Below are positions 31,870 through 39,592 of a DNA stretch of 39,592 bases, in pieces. Within the stretch, counting starts at the first letter, position 1. Each line of letters starts with the position of its first letter. Source of the DNA: JAAYRQ01 sp035647815 (lineage in GTDB: Bacteria > Bacillota > Syntrophomonadia > Syntrophomonadales > Syntrophomonadaceae). Location of the stretch: the NCBI GenBank assembly GCA_035647815.1, contig DASRMR010000003.1, forward strand, positions 1 to 39,592. The letters run 5' to 3'. Under the pieces are notes generated by a model. The model searched no databases. It was given only the letters and a program-made list of their open reading frames with translations, and was not told the origin of the DNA. Made by a program: the position numbers and the translations under genes.

Positions 31870-34227
31870 ATGGATAAAAAAACATTAAAAAAATTAGAAT
31901 TCGATATCATCCAAACGCGGTTATCTGAATTAACCTATTTTGAAGGTGGATTTAACCATGTAATGGAGATGGTTCCCTTGTCTGATTATGAATTAGTATT
32001 AAAACGCTTAGATGAGACTGAAGAAGCTATGGAGTTTTTAAGGTATGAGGAGCCAACTTTTTTTAGCAATCTAAATCTAATCTATTCACAAGTTAAAAAA
32101 GCAAGAGTTAGGGGAATTCTTAATGCTCATGAATTATTAGATATTTATTATATACTTAAAGCATCAAGGATAGCTAAGAAAAGTATTGATCCTGATAAGT
32201 ATAAGCAGTTAGGATTAATTTCATTTATTATAGAAGATAATTACGGCTTGCAGAACATGATTAGTAAAGCTATAACCGAAGATGGAGAAGTAAGGGATGA
32301 TGCTACACCACAACTAAGAAGTATTAGAAGTCAGATAAACACATATAAAAATAGGATTAGAGAATATTTGCAAAGTTTTATTCGTTCCGAACATAACCAA
32401 AAGAAGTTACAAGATGTTCTCATAACAGAGCGAGATGGTAGATATGTTATTCCAGTCAAACAAGAATATCGCTATGATATTAGGGGAATTATTCATGATG
32501 AGTCTGCTAGTGGTGCAACTGTTTTTGTCGAGCCTATATCAGTAGTAGAACATAATAATAAAATACGCTCATTGCAATTAGAAGAAAAACGCGAAATAGA
32601 AAAGTTGCTACTGGAGTTAAGTTCAGAAGTGGCTTTGATAGGTGATGACTTGCTTAATAATTTACAATGCTTATCATTACTCGATTATATATTTGCTAGA
32701 GGCAAGCTAGCATATAAACAAAATGCTTTTCGCCCTATTATTAACCATGAGGGGATTATAGAAATAAATCGGGGGAAACATCCATTAATCGGAGAAGATG
32801 CAGTACCTTTAAATGTGGAAATCGGCAAAAAGTTTGATGTATTAGTAATCACTGGACCTAATACTGGTGGGAAGACAGTAGCACTTAAAACTATTGGTTT
32901 ATTAAGTGTTATGGCGATGTGTGGTCTGTTTATACCAGCACGTGAAGGAAGTAAAATATCAATTTTTAAATCTATCTATGTCGACATAGGTGATGAGCAA
33001 AGTATTGAACAATCTTTAAGTACTTTTTCATCACATATGAAAAACATAATTGATATAATTGATAAAGCTGATAATAATTCATTAGTACTATTAGATGAAT
33101 TAGGTGCAGGTACAGACCCTACAGAAGGTGCATCTTTAGCTAGAGTTATTCTAGAAAAACTACAAGCCCAAAAGGCTAAGGTTGTAGTTTCAACTCATCA
33201 AAGCGAATTAAAAAACTTTGCATATCAAACAGAAAGAGTTGAAAATGCTTGTGTAGAGTTTGACCCTGTTTCTTTAAGTCCAACTTATGAATTAACCATA
33301 GGTACTCCTGGACAAAGTAATGCATTTGAAATTGCTAATCGTTTAGGGTTAAAGCAGGAACTAGTCAATAGAGCTAAAGAGCTAGTCCCAGAAACAGATC
33401 GGGAAATAAGTGAAATGATTAGGGATTTAAAAGATAGTCGTTATAAGTACAATACTTTAGTTAGTAAACTAGAACTAGATAAAGAAATAATAGAAAAAGA
33501 GAAAAAAGAATTAACCAGGCTTAAACAAGAGTTTTTTGCCCAAGAAGAACAAGTACTGAAAAAGGCACGAGAGGAAGCGGATTCTTATTTACGAGGCGTA
33601 AAGGCTGAGGCTGATACTGCTATAAAAGAGTTTAAAGAAGTTTTGAAAAATCAGGATATAAGTCAGGATAAGGTAACTCGTTGGCATGAAATAGAAGAAA
33701 GTAAACAAAAATTAAAAAACATATCTATACCTAAACCTACACCTAAGTTTAAAAAAGAATATATAAAAAGCAATGATAAAGCAGAAATTAAACTAGGTGA
33801 TTATGTGTTTATCAAAAGTATTAAACAAAAAGGTTATGTGTTAGAAAAAATGCAGGATGACTTTCTAGTACAAGTAGGTATACTTAAAATAAATGTTGAT
33901 CAAGATGATGTTATGCTTAGCGAATCGCCTGAAGCAAGGCAAAGCAAAATGAAAAATGACTCCTTTTTACACAAGGCTAAAAGTATTTCCAAAGAAATTG
34001 ATTTAAGAGGCAAACTTGCAGAGGAAGCAATAGAAGAAATTGATAAATATCTCGATGATGCTAGTCTAGTAAGTTTAGATTCGGTTAGAATTATACATGG
34101 CAAAGGTACTGGTGCACTTCGTAAAGCTGTTAGAGCTTATCTGAAAAATCATCATCATGTAAAAGAATTTAGAGATGGGCATTATAATGAAGGTGGTTTT
34201 GGGGTTACTGTTGTAGAGTTAAAATAA
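31870..34227 (+). CDS. mutS2: endonuclease MutS2
   Basis: 785-residue MutS2, full length. The N-terminal core has VLITERDGRYVIPVKQEYR and GATVFVEP. The ABC-type ATPase has Walker A TGPNTGGKT (328-336) and Walker B LVLLDELGAGTDPTEG. A coiled coil (about 520-610) and the C-terminal Smr nuclease domain with DLRGKLAEEA and IIHGKGTGALR follow. In Firmicutes MutS2 acts on branched DNA and on collided ribosomes. It starts two bases after the U32 stop codon with no separate ribosome site, suggesting translational coupling. Confidence 0.96.
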   Translation: MDKKTLKKLEFDIIQTRLSELTYFEGGFNHVMEMVPLSDYELVLKRLDETEEAMEFLRYEEPTFFSNLNLIYSQVKKARVRGILNAHELLDIYYILKASRIAKKSIDPDKYKQLGLISFIIEDNYGLQNMISKAITEDGEVRDDATPQLRSIRSQINTYKNRIREYLQSFIRSEHNQKKLQDVLITERDGRYVIPVKQEYRYDIRGIIHDESASGATVFVEPISVVEHNNKIRSLQLEEKREIEKLLLELSSEVALIGDDLLNNLQCLSLLDYIFARGKLAYKQNAFRPIINHEGIIEINRGKHPLIGEDAVPLNVEIGKKFDVLVITGPNTGGKTVALKTIGLLSVMAMCGLFIPAREGSKISIFKSIYVDIGDEQSIEQSLSTFSSHMKNIIDIIDKADNNSLVLLDELGAGTDPTEGASLARVILEKLQAQKAKVVVSTHQSELKNFAYQTERVENACVEFDPVSLSPTYELTIGTPGQSNAFEIANRLGLKQELVNRAKELVPETDREISEMIRDLKDSRYKYNTLVSKLELDKEIIEKEKKELTRLKQEFFAQEEQVLKKAREEADSYLRGVKAEADTAIKEFKEVLKNQDISQDKVTRWHEIEESKQKLKNISIPKPTPKFKKEYIKSNDKAEIKLGDYVFIKSIKQKGYVLEKMQDDFLVQVGILKINVDQDDVMLSESPEARQSKMKNDSFLHKAKSISKEIDLRGKLAEEAIEEIDKYLDDASLVSLDSVRIIHGKGTGALRKAVRAYLKNHHHVKEFRDGHYNEGGFGVTVVELK

Positions 34228-34254
34228 AGAAAGTGCAGTAGCTAAGGTTGATGT

Positions 34255-34298
34255 ACACCCCTAGAGTTAGACCAAAAACTAATTCTAGGGGTGTTTTG
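34255..34298 (+). terminator. terminator after mutS2
   Basis: ACACCCCTAGAGTT (34255-34268), 12-base loop, AATTCTAGGGGTGT (34281-34294), one wobble, then TTT. It ends the long plus-strand unit ahead of the convergent PBP gene. Confidence 0.82.
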
Positions 34299-34317
34299 TA
34301 TGGTTAATTATTTACTA

Positions 34318-36729
34318 TTAATCGGTAATTATATCGTTAATAACATCTACAGTTTTCTTTTTCTTCAATTCATGATCTTTTAGAGGACATGAGGGTATTT
34401 CCTGTCCAGGTTGAATTACAATTTTTTGGATATATTCGCTTGCACAACCACCACTTTGCAATGGACTAGGAATATTAGCTTTATAAATCTTTCCGTCATG
34501 TCTAGGGTCTGTGCATATGGCAGTTTCACCTTTTAAAAGGCCAGGAACTGAAAAACTGGTGTGAATATCACATTTTTCAGTAGGAATGGTATCTGGAGTT
34601 GAGCTGTTGCCATTTGCTATCACTCTTGATAAGAACTCTGGGTTAGGACAATATTTACCAGCTAATTTATTAGACTCAGGACATATTAGCACTTGTTCGT
34701 GAATATCACAAACTCCTGTAGGCATGTTATTTTGTAAAGTATATTCAGTTATAATCTGTTCTTTAGGACATTTCTCAGATGCTAGTTTGCCAGATTTTGA
34801 ACATATATTGACTTGGGTAATACCAGAAGGCATCTTTTTAGGTCCTGGATTTTTCGATTCATGTCCTTTTTGCAATATGGAACGGAATAAACTAGCAGGA
34901 TACCCACTACCATAAACCTTAGTCATAGTATGATTTTGATCATAACCCATCCATACTGCAACTGAATAAGCGGGAGTGAAACCGCAAAACCAGGAATCCA
35001 TATATTTTTCCGATGTTCCAGTTTTACCAGCTGTTACAACTCCGGGAACTTTAGCGCTAGTGCCAGTACCAGAATTAACTACTGATTCCAGCAAATTACC
35101 CATAAGCCAAGCTGTTTGCTCGGTTAAAACCCTTTGGTAATTAGGATTGTGGTTGTAGATTTCCATACCTTCAGCATCGACAATGCGAGTAATGAAATGT
35201 GGCTTAGTATATACACCTGAATTAGCTATAGTTCCAAAAGCAGCCGCCATTTGCACGGGGGTAGCACCTTTAGTAAGTCCTCCTAATGATAATGGTGCTA
35301 GACCTAAATCGTTAGTTCCAGGTGAATCTATTAATTCTAAGCCCATTGATTCAGCATAATCGAAGCCTGTTCTTATGCCTATTTTATCTAGCAGTTGGAC
35401 AGCGTAAGTGTTAATAGACCATTCGACTGCAGTACGCATAGTAACTAGACCACGATGTGTACCATCATAGTTTCTAGGACTCCATATCTTGCCCCCAATT
35501 TTAAAAGATATAGGGGAATCATCTAGGACATAATAAGGCATTACACCTTTTTCTAATGCGGGAGCATATACAGCTATCGGTTTAATAGCAGAGCCGGGTT
35601 GTCTATAAGCGGAAGTGGCACGATTGAATCCGCGTCTTTGCTCATATTTCCTACCCCCCATTATCGCTTTTACATCTCCATTAGAGTGATCCATTACGAC
35701 TAGGGCAGATTGTATAAGTTCTCCATTAACACTCTGGTTAGGAAAATTATTGTTGTTAGCATAAAGACTTTCAGCATGATATTGAATATCTTTATCCATA
35801 GTAGTATAAACTCGCAAGCCATAACGATATATAGCATCATTAGAATCATCATATAGTTTAGATTCGGCAAGAATATCGATAGCTTCCTCAACTACAGCAT
35901 CTATAAAATAGCCGTATCTCTGGTTAACTGCTGCAGTTTGTTTAAAAGTGAGTTGAGCATCGTGAGCTTCTCTCGCAGTAGTTTCGTTTATATAGCCACA
36001 ATTGACCATGTTGTTTAACACAGCTTTTTGTCGTGATTTAGCTCGTTCATAATGTTGAAAAGGATTATAATTAGTAGGGCTTTGGGGTAGGCCAGCAATT
36101 AAAGAGGCCTCTGATAAAGTTAAATCTTCTACATTTTTACCAAAATAAGTATTAGCAGCAGCCTGGACTCCATAGGCGCCGGCTCCAAAGTTGATTTTAT
36201 TGAGGTACATAGTTAGAATTTCGTCTTTGGAGAAATTAGATTCTAGCTTGAAAGCAATTAACATTTCTTTGACTTTTCTATCCCATGATTTTTCAAATGA
36301 TAAGAAGGCATTACGAGCTAATTGTTGTGTAATTGTACTAGCACCTTGTCCAGTTAAATCGCCTGATGTTATATTACTAATTATTGCCCTTGCAATACCT
36401 TTAAAATTGATTCCATGATGATCATAAAAATCCTGGTCTTCAGTAGCGATAAAAGCATTAACAAGGTCAGCTGGTACTTTGTCTAAAGTAATTTCAGTGC
36501 GGTTTTCTACAGCATGCAAATTAGCTACTACCTCATCTTTGTCATCATATATAAAGGTAGTTTTATCACCTGAAAGTTGCTGAGTATCCCAAGCTGGCAT
36601 ATCTTGAGCCGCAAAGACAAAGACCCCTATTAAGGTTCCTAAACCTACCATACCGATTATCATCAGTATGGTTAAAACTCTTTTCCAATTCGGATGTGGT
36701 TTATTGTTATTTTGGTTAGTATTAGACAT
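34318..36729 (-). CDS. pbpA: class A penicillin-binding protein 1A with C-terminal Cys repeats
   Basis: 803-residue bifunctional peptidoglycan synthase. A short cytoplasmic tail and membrane helix (about 17-41) are followed by the GT51 glycosyltransferase with TEDQDFYDHHG (catalytic E97) and GASTITQQLARN. The transpeptidase has S380-A-I-K383, S438-I-N440 and K569-T-G571. The C-terminal extension (about 638-785) has two cysteine repeats, IC-x6-LA-x3-CP then P-T-x2-CDIH. They start at C643 and C683, exactly 40 apart, and further single cysteines follow. Extracytoplasmic cysteines in a probable anaerobe are notable. CAGGAGG precedes the ATG. It is the only large minus-strand gene here; the ponA/pbpF label is approximate. 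Confidence 0.94.
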   Translation of the reverse strand: MSNTNQNNNKPHPNWKRVLTILMIIGMVGLGTLIGVFVFAAQDMPAWDTQQLSGDKTTFIYDDKDEVVANLHAVENRTEITLDKVPADLVNAFIATEDQDFYDHHGINFKGIARAIISNITSGDLTGQGASTITQQLARNAFLSFEKSWDRKVKEMLIAFKLESNFSKDEILTMYLNKINFGAGAYGVQAAANTYFGKNVEDLTLSEASLIAGLPQSPTNYNPFQHYERAKSRQKAVLNNMVNCGYINETTAREAHDAQLTFKQTAAVNQRYGYFIDAVVEEAIDILAESKLYDDSNDAIYRYGLRVYTTMDKDIQYHAESLYANNNNFPNQSVNGELIQSALVVMDHSNGDVKAIMGGRKYEQRRGFNRATSAYRQPGSAIKPIAVYAPALEKGVMPYYVLDDSPISFKIGGKIWSPRNYDGTHRGLVTMRTAVEWSINTYAVQLLDKIGIRTGFDYAESMGLELIDSPGTNDLGLAPLSLGGLTKGATPVQMAAAFGTIANSGVYTKPHFITRIVDAEGMEIYNHNPNYQRVLTEQTAWLMGNLLESVVNSGTGTSAKVPGVVTAGKTGTSEKYMDSWFCGFTPAYSVAVWMGYDQNHTMTKVYGSGYPASLFRSILQKGHESKNPGPKKMPSGITQVNICSKSGKLASEKCPKEQIITEYTLQNNMPTGVCDIHEQVLICPESNKLAGKYCPNPEFLSRVIANGNSSTPDTIPTEKCDIHTSFSVPGLLKGETAICTDPRHDGKIYKANIPSPLQSGGCASEYIQKIVIQPGQEIPSCPLKDHELKKKKTVDVINDIITD

Positions 36730-36832
36730 AATATTATTAAGCCTCCTGGTTTAGAATATATATTGAATTATACAAACTTAAGCTATTATCCTGTATGGTT
36801 ATAATATTTATAAGGCTATTATCATCTAATTA

Positions 36833-36862
36833 TTGCACATTGTAAAATAATTGTGCTATTAT
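36833..36862 (+). promoter_or_regulatory. tyrS promoter
   Basis: TTGCAC (36833-36838), 18 bases, TATTAT (36857-36862), only 25 bases before the ATG. The short leader leaves no room for a T-box. Confidence 0.7.
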
Positions 36863-36887
36863 TTTTTATATTAGGGAGGTTATTTTA

Positions 36888-38105
36888 ATGGAAGAAGTTA
36901 TTCAAAAGCAAGTAGATTCGCAAATGGATCTTATCCGACGGGGTGTTGAGGAAATTATCCCCGAAGAAGAATTGAAACAAAAACTATATAAGTCAATAAA
37001 AAACAATGAGCCTTTAAAGATCAAATTAGGTTTAGATCCAACTGCACCAGACATTCATCTAGGTCATACAGTAGTCCTTAATAAATTAAGACAATTTCAA
37101 GATTTAGGACATGAAGTTCAGCTCATAATTGGTGACTATACTGGGCGTATTGGTGATCCGAGTGGTAAGTCGGAAACTAGAAAACCGCTAACAGAAGAAC
37201 AAATCAAGGTGAATGCAGCTACATACCAAGAGCAGATCTTTAAAGTTTTAGATAAGGAAAAGACTGTTATTTATTTCAATAGTGAGTGGTTGATGAAGCT
37301 AGATCTTACAGATGCTCTAAATCTAGCTGGCAAATATACAGTTGCCCGTATGCTAGAAAGGGATGACTTTAATAATAGATATAAAGAAGGCCTACCTATT
37401 AGTATATTAGAATTCATGTATCCACTACTCCAAGGGTACGATTCAGTTGAATTAAGTACTGATGTGGAATTAGGTGGAACTGATCAGAAATTTAATCTAT
37501 TAGTAGGAAGGAATCTACAAAGAGAGTATGAACAGGAGCCACAGATAGCAATTACTATGCCTATTTTAGAAGGAACTGACGGTGTGCAAAAAATGAGCAA
37601 AAGTTTAGGGAACTATATCGGAGTTAATGAGGATAGTAATGAAATGTTTGGTAAAGTAATGTCTATTTCTGATGAATTAATAAGTAGGTATTTTGAACTT
37701 TTAACTAGAACCCCGATAGAAGTGATTACTTCTATGGTCGAGGATATGCAGAACGGAAAATTAAATCCTCGTGATGCAAAAGTTAGCTTGGCTAAAGAAA
37801 TAATTACTATCTACCATGATGAAGATGAAGCAAAAAAGGCGGAAGAAAGATTCCAGCTAGTTTTCACTCGAGGAGATATACCAGAAGATATCCCAGTAAT
37901 AACGGTAGATGAAACTGAAGTATGGTTGCCAAGATTCCTAGTAGATCAGAATATGATTCCATCGACGAGTGAGGGACGCAGATTATTAAAGCAAGGTGCT
38001 GTTAAGGTTGATGGGGAGAAATACGAAAAAGAAGAAATAACCCTACAAGAAGAAATGGTAATACAAATAGGTAAAAGGAAATTTATAAAGATAAATATAA
38101 AATAG
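36888..38105 (+). CDS. tyrS: tyrosyl-tRNA synthetase (TyrZ-like)
   Basis: 405-residue class I TyrRS. HLGH signature at 57-60 within LGLDPTAPDIHLGHT, KMSKS at 235-239, and a C-terminal S4 RNA-binding domain (about 340-405). The PTAPDIHLGH form is that of the TyrZ-type enzymes rather than Bacillus TyrS. GGGAGG precedes the ATG. It has its own close promoter, and its stop codon lies inside the following palindromic terminator. Divergent from the PBP gene. Confidence 0.96.
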   Translation: MEEVIQKQVDSQMDLIRRGVEEIIPEEELKQKLYKSIKNNEPLKIKLGLDPTAPDIHLGHTVVLNKLRQFQDLGHEVQLIIGDYTGRIGDPSGKSETRKPLTEEQIKVNAATYQEQIFKVLDKEKTVIYFNSEWLMKLDLTDALNLAGKYTVARMLERDDFNNRYKEGLPISILEFMYPLLQGYDSVELSTDVELGGTDQKFNLLVGRNLQREYEQEPQIAITMPILEGTDGVQKMSKSLGNYIGVNEDSNEMFGKVMSISDELISRYFELLTRTPIEVITSMVEDMQNGKLNPRDAKVSLAKEIITIYHDEDEAKKAEERFQLVFTRGDIPEDIPVITVDETEVWLPRFLVDQNMIPSTSEGRRLLKQGAVKVDGEKYEKEEITLQEEMVIQIGKRKFIKINIK

Positions 38106-38127
38106 ACGGGATATCCCGTCTATTTTA
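38099..38127. terminator. palindromic terminator overlapping the tyrS stop
   Basis: AAAATAGACGGGAT/ATCCCGTCTATTTT is a perfect 28-base palindrome with A4/T4 ends, usable on both strands. Confidence 0.85.
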
Positions 38128-38220
38128 ATTCTCATCACTAACTTTTTTAGCAACACAATATATTTCTTTGCCTTTAGAATTATATAATACAGTAGCAATC
38201 AATGTTTGTCCTATTAACAA
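38125..38220 (-). CDS. possible tiny protein (31 aa)
   Basis: Minus-strand frame between two palindromic terminators, 31 residues, LIGQTLIATVLYNSKGKEIY then CVAKKVSDEN. The composition is protein-like. AAGGAG lies only two bases before the TTG at 38220, which is too close for normal initiation, and no other good start exists. It could be read through from tRNA-Gln, or be the remnant of a larger gene. Low confidence. Confidence 0.25.
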   Translation of the reverse strand: MLIGQTLIATVLYNSKGKEIYCVAKKVSDEN

Positions 38221-38240
38221 AACTCCTTACATATTAAATA

Positions 38241-38262
38241 AGGCCACTCGTACGAGTGGCCT
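38241..38262 (-). terminator. palindromic hairpin downstream of tRNA-Gln
   Basis: AGGCCACTCGT/ACGAGTGGCCT, a perfect 22-base palindrome 28 bases after the tRNA CCA end. On the minus strand TTATTTAAT follows, so the U-tract is only partial. Confidence 0.65.
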
Positions 38263-38289
38263 ATTATTATTTATTGCTTTTCTTTTACA

Positions 38290-38363
38290 TGGCAGCCGGA
38301 CAAGGGTTCGAACCTTGGCTTACTGATCCAGAGTCAGTCGTGCTACCACTACACAATCCGGCT
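38290..38363 (-). tRNA. tRNA-Gln(CTG), CCA encoded
   Basis: Minus strand: acceptor AGCCGGA/TCCGGCT, D-stem GTGT/GCAC, anticodon stem ACTGA/TCAGT with loop CTCTGGA (U33 present; anticodon CTG at 38329-38331). The T-arm is CAAGG/CCTTG with loop TTCGAAC, then G73 and CCA. G73 fits GlnRS identity. Single tRNA with its own promoter. Confidence 0.93.
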
Positions 38364-38390
38364 ATATTATAAGAAATAAACAATAAAAAT

Positions 38391-38420
38391 ATTATAATCT
38401 ATAAATAAACACCTTGTAAA
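38391..38420 (-). promoter_or_regulatory. tRNA-Gln promoter
   Basis: On the minus strand, TTTACA (38415-38420), 18 bases, TATAAT (38391-38396). It lies 27 bases before the tRNA 5' end. Confidence 0.75.
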
Positions 38421-38642
38421 GGGTGAATTACTTCTTGCTAGTCTAAGTATAGTTTAGTCTGTTTTTAATTATTTTCATACTAGTTTTTTTATGTAATATT
38501 TTAGTAGCTTAAGTGAGCAAGCAGGATTGCTACTATATATGGTGTATAAAACACTGAAGTATAAACATTATTCACAAAAACGGAGAGTTTTAGGTACAGA
38601 ATAGTAACATTTCTCATATAGTTTATAGAAGAGGTGACATAA

Positions 38643-39305
38643 ATGAAAAGATCTAAGCGAAGTCCGGCTTTAGCAATATGGATCATTTTATTTTTAATAA
38701 TTTTTACTTCTATTATATATGCAGATTTCAAAGTAAAAGCGAGCCTTATCCAAATAGCAAAAGCTAAAGTTCAAGTTGGTGGTACTAAAGCGGTAAATCA
38801 AGTTGTTAATGACAAGATTGTATCTAATATAGAATATAAGGATATAGTTTGTGTGCATAAAGACGAAAGAGGAAGAATTGTATTAATTCAACCTAATACT
38901 GTTATGTTAAATAAGATTATGTCTACAACTGTAATAGAAATATCGGAGTCGCTAGAAAAGCTTCAAGCTGATAGTATAGAGATACCGATGGGACAAATAA
39001 CAGGCTCATCTTTATTAGCGGGATATGGTCCTAGGCTAAAAGTAAAGATTGTTCCTTCTGGTGAAGTATATGTGGAGGTTTTAAATAAATTTGAAGCAGC
39101 AGGGATCAACCAGACTAGACACCTTATTTATTTTAAAATTAGAAATAAATTAAAAATTGCAGTACCGTTTTTAAATGAAACTATCGAAGTGAGCACCACC
39201 GTCCCTTTAGCTGAGACAATAGTAGTCGGGGAAGTTCCAGACACCTTTGTTGATGTTAAAGGCTATACTGAAGCACTTTATCCCTTTAGAGGGAAAGGAG
39301 ACTAG
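38643..39305 (+). CDS. yunB: sporulation protein YunB
   Basis: 220-residue YunB, a sporulation-linked membrane protein. A basic start is followed by one membrane helix (about 10-28). The extracytoplasmic domain has the family features AVNQVVNDKI, the IPMGQITGSSLLAGYGPRL stretch (about 114-132) and PLAETIVVGEVPDTFVDV (about 188-205). In Bacillus yunB is a sigma-E gene. CATATAGT about 25 bases before the ATG could be a mother-cell -10, but the -35 is unclear. GAAGAGGTGA precedes the ATG. Confidence 0.93.
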   Translation: MKRSKRSPALAIWIILFLIIFTSIIYADFKVKASLIQIAKAKVQVGGTKAVNQVVNDKIVSNIEYKDIVCVHKDERGRIVLIQPNTVMLNKIMSTTVIEISESLEKLQADSIEIPMGQITGSSLLAGYGPRLKVKIVPSGEVYVEVLNKFEAAGINQTRHLIYFKIRNKLKIAVPFLNETIEVSTTVPLAETIVVGEVPDTFVDVKGYTEALYPFRGKGD

Positions 39306-39340
39306 TATGTGTTTTATATTAAGAAACTTCGGCAAGCTAT

Positions 39341-39402
39341 TTGTTTAATTAATAAAAAAACATACTATATTACTTGACATGGTACATTTAAGATGATATA
39401 TT
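39341..39402 (+). promoter_or_regulatory. strong rRNA operon promoter with UP-like element
   Basis: Consensus TTGACA (39374-39379), exactly 17 bases, TATATT (39397-39402). It is preceded by an A/T-only-like tract (39341-39372) suited to the RNA polymerase alpha subunits. Initiation expected near 39409. Confidence 0.9.
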
Positions 39403-39408
39403 AATTCT

Positions 39409-39580
39409 TGCGCCGCAGAAGGAAAGGCGGGGCGAATGATCTTAATAAAACTGAACAGTAAGACTTAAGTGCGAAAAAAATATTAGAAACTACTTCTATT
39501 GAAGTAAGCCTAATAGGCTCTGAAAAGAGAAACAAGCCTTTAATCAATAAATAAGTAAGGCTAGGATAAAAAGCTCAACA
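39409..39580 (+). ncRNA. 16S rRNA precursor leader
   Basis: Non-coding leader between the rrn promoter and 16S. A GC-rich hairpin region (39410-39435) is followed by a BoxA-like TGATCTTAATAAAA (39437-39450) for Nus-dependent antitermination. Small hairpins follow: ACTTC/GAAGT, AGCC/GGCT, CTCT/AGAG. AAGCCTT/AAGGCT closes a larger loop. Part of this probably pairs with sequence after 16S for RNase III processing, which cannot be checked here. Confidence 0.75.
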
Positions 39581-39592
39581 TTTTTATGGAGA
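39581..39592 (+). rRNA. 16S rRNA, first bases only (cut by window edge)
   Basis: TTTTTATGGAGA is the start of clostridial 16S rRNA, which continues with the universal AGTTTGATCCTGGCTCAG region. The match, together with the strong promoter and BoxA-like leader, supports the call although only 12 bases are visible. Confidence 0.85.

Noticed and set aside
39307..39348. A 13-codon frame after yunB with AAAGGAG upstream
   Set aside because: Too short, no recognisable content, and it lies in the approach to the rRNA promoter. Probably chance.
39469..39560. GTGCG followed by successive hairpins, considered as a group II intron 5' end or a riboswitch
   Set aside because: The following TTTTTATGGAGA and the upstream rrn-type promoter explain it better as a 16S leader.
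1..39592. Mobile elements, CRISPR arrays, prophage or defence islands
   Set aside because: No transposase, integrase, regularly spaced repeat or cluster of defence genes was seen. AddAB, RmuC and MutS2 are ordinary chromosomal genes.

Overview
The window is AT-rich, compact, mostly plus-strand chromosomal DNA from a spore-forming low-GC Firmicute of the Clostridia type. The basis is the gene order infC-rpmI-rplT, ysgA, T-box-pheS-pheT, zapA-polX and mutS2, the many GTG/TTG starts, strong AGGAGG ribosome binding sites, and three sporulation-type genes (pdaB, ytxC, yunB). I would not name a genus. I see no prophage, insertion sequence, CRISPR array or obvious transferred island.

Layout. 1-193: hairpins of an unidentified upstream transcript. 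194-4500: a WYL-domain regulator and a mixed set of small unknown or membrane proteins around a metallo-beta-lactamase-fold hydrolase. 4827-12422: a recombination-repair operon, an AddB-like nuclease, an AddA-like helicase-nuclease and RmuC. 12470-15412: a minus-strand tRNA-Val, the sporulation deacetylase pdaB, several very small genes and ytxC. 15515-23774: a translation block with a DUF445 membrane protein, thrS, infC-rpmI-rplT behind a terminator-bearing leader, the rRNA methylase ysgA, and a T-box leader driving pheST. 23858-34227: a TGS-uridine kinase-like fusion, zapA, a PolX-like protein, a DUF421 membrane protein, a NIF3-like protein, a U32 peptidase-family protein and mutS2. 34318-36729: a minus-strand class A penicillin-binding protein. 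36888-39305: tyrS, minus-strand tRNA-Gln, yunB. From about 39374: the promoter and leader of a ribosomal RNA operon. The last dozen bases match the 5' end of 16S rRNA, so the window is cut just as 16S begins.

How the genes work together. AddAB and RmuC belong to DNA end processing, and mutS2 and polX extend the DNA-maintenance theme. thrS, infC, rpmI, rplT, ysgA, pheST, tyrS, two tRNAs and the rrn operon form a translation-dense neighbourhood. Control differs by gene: pheS has a T-box, infC has a leader terminator and a rare AUC start, and thrS and tyrS show neither.

The most unusual points are departures from family norms. PheT lacks its N-terminal tRNA-binding OB fold. PolX has Glu for the third polymerase aspartate and a shortened segment after it. 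AddA carries a four-cysteine iron-sulfur nuclease signature while AddB lacks the usual N-terminal Walker A. tRNA-Val(GAC) has C at position 33 instead of the nearly universal U. I found no convincing wholly new multi-gene system. The best unknowns are several very small genes and the two small-protein neighbourhoods at 1.5-4.5 kb and 13.6-14.3 kb.
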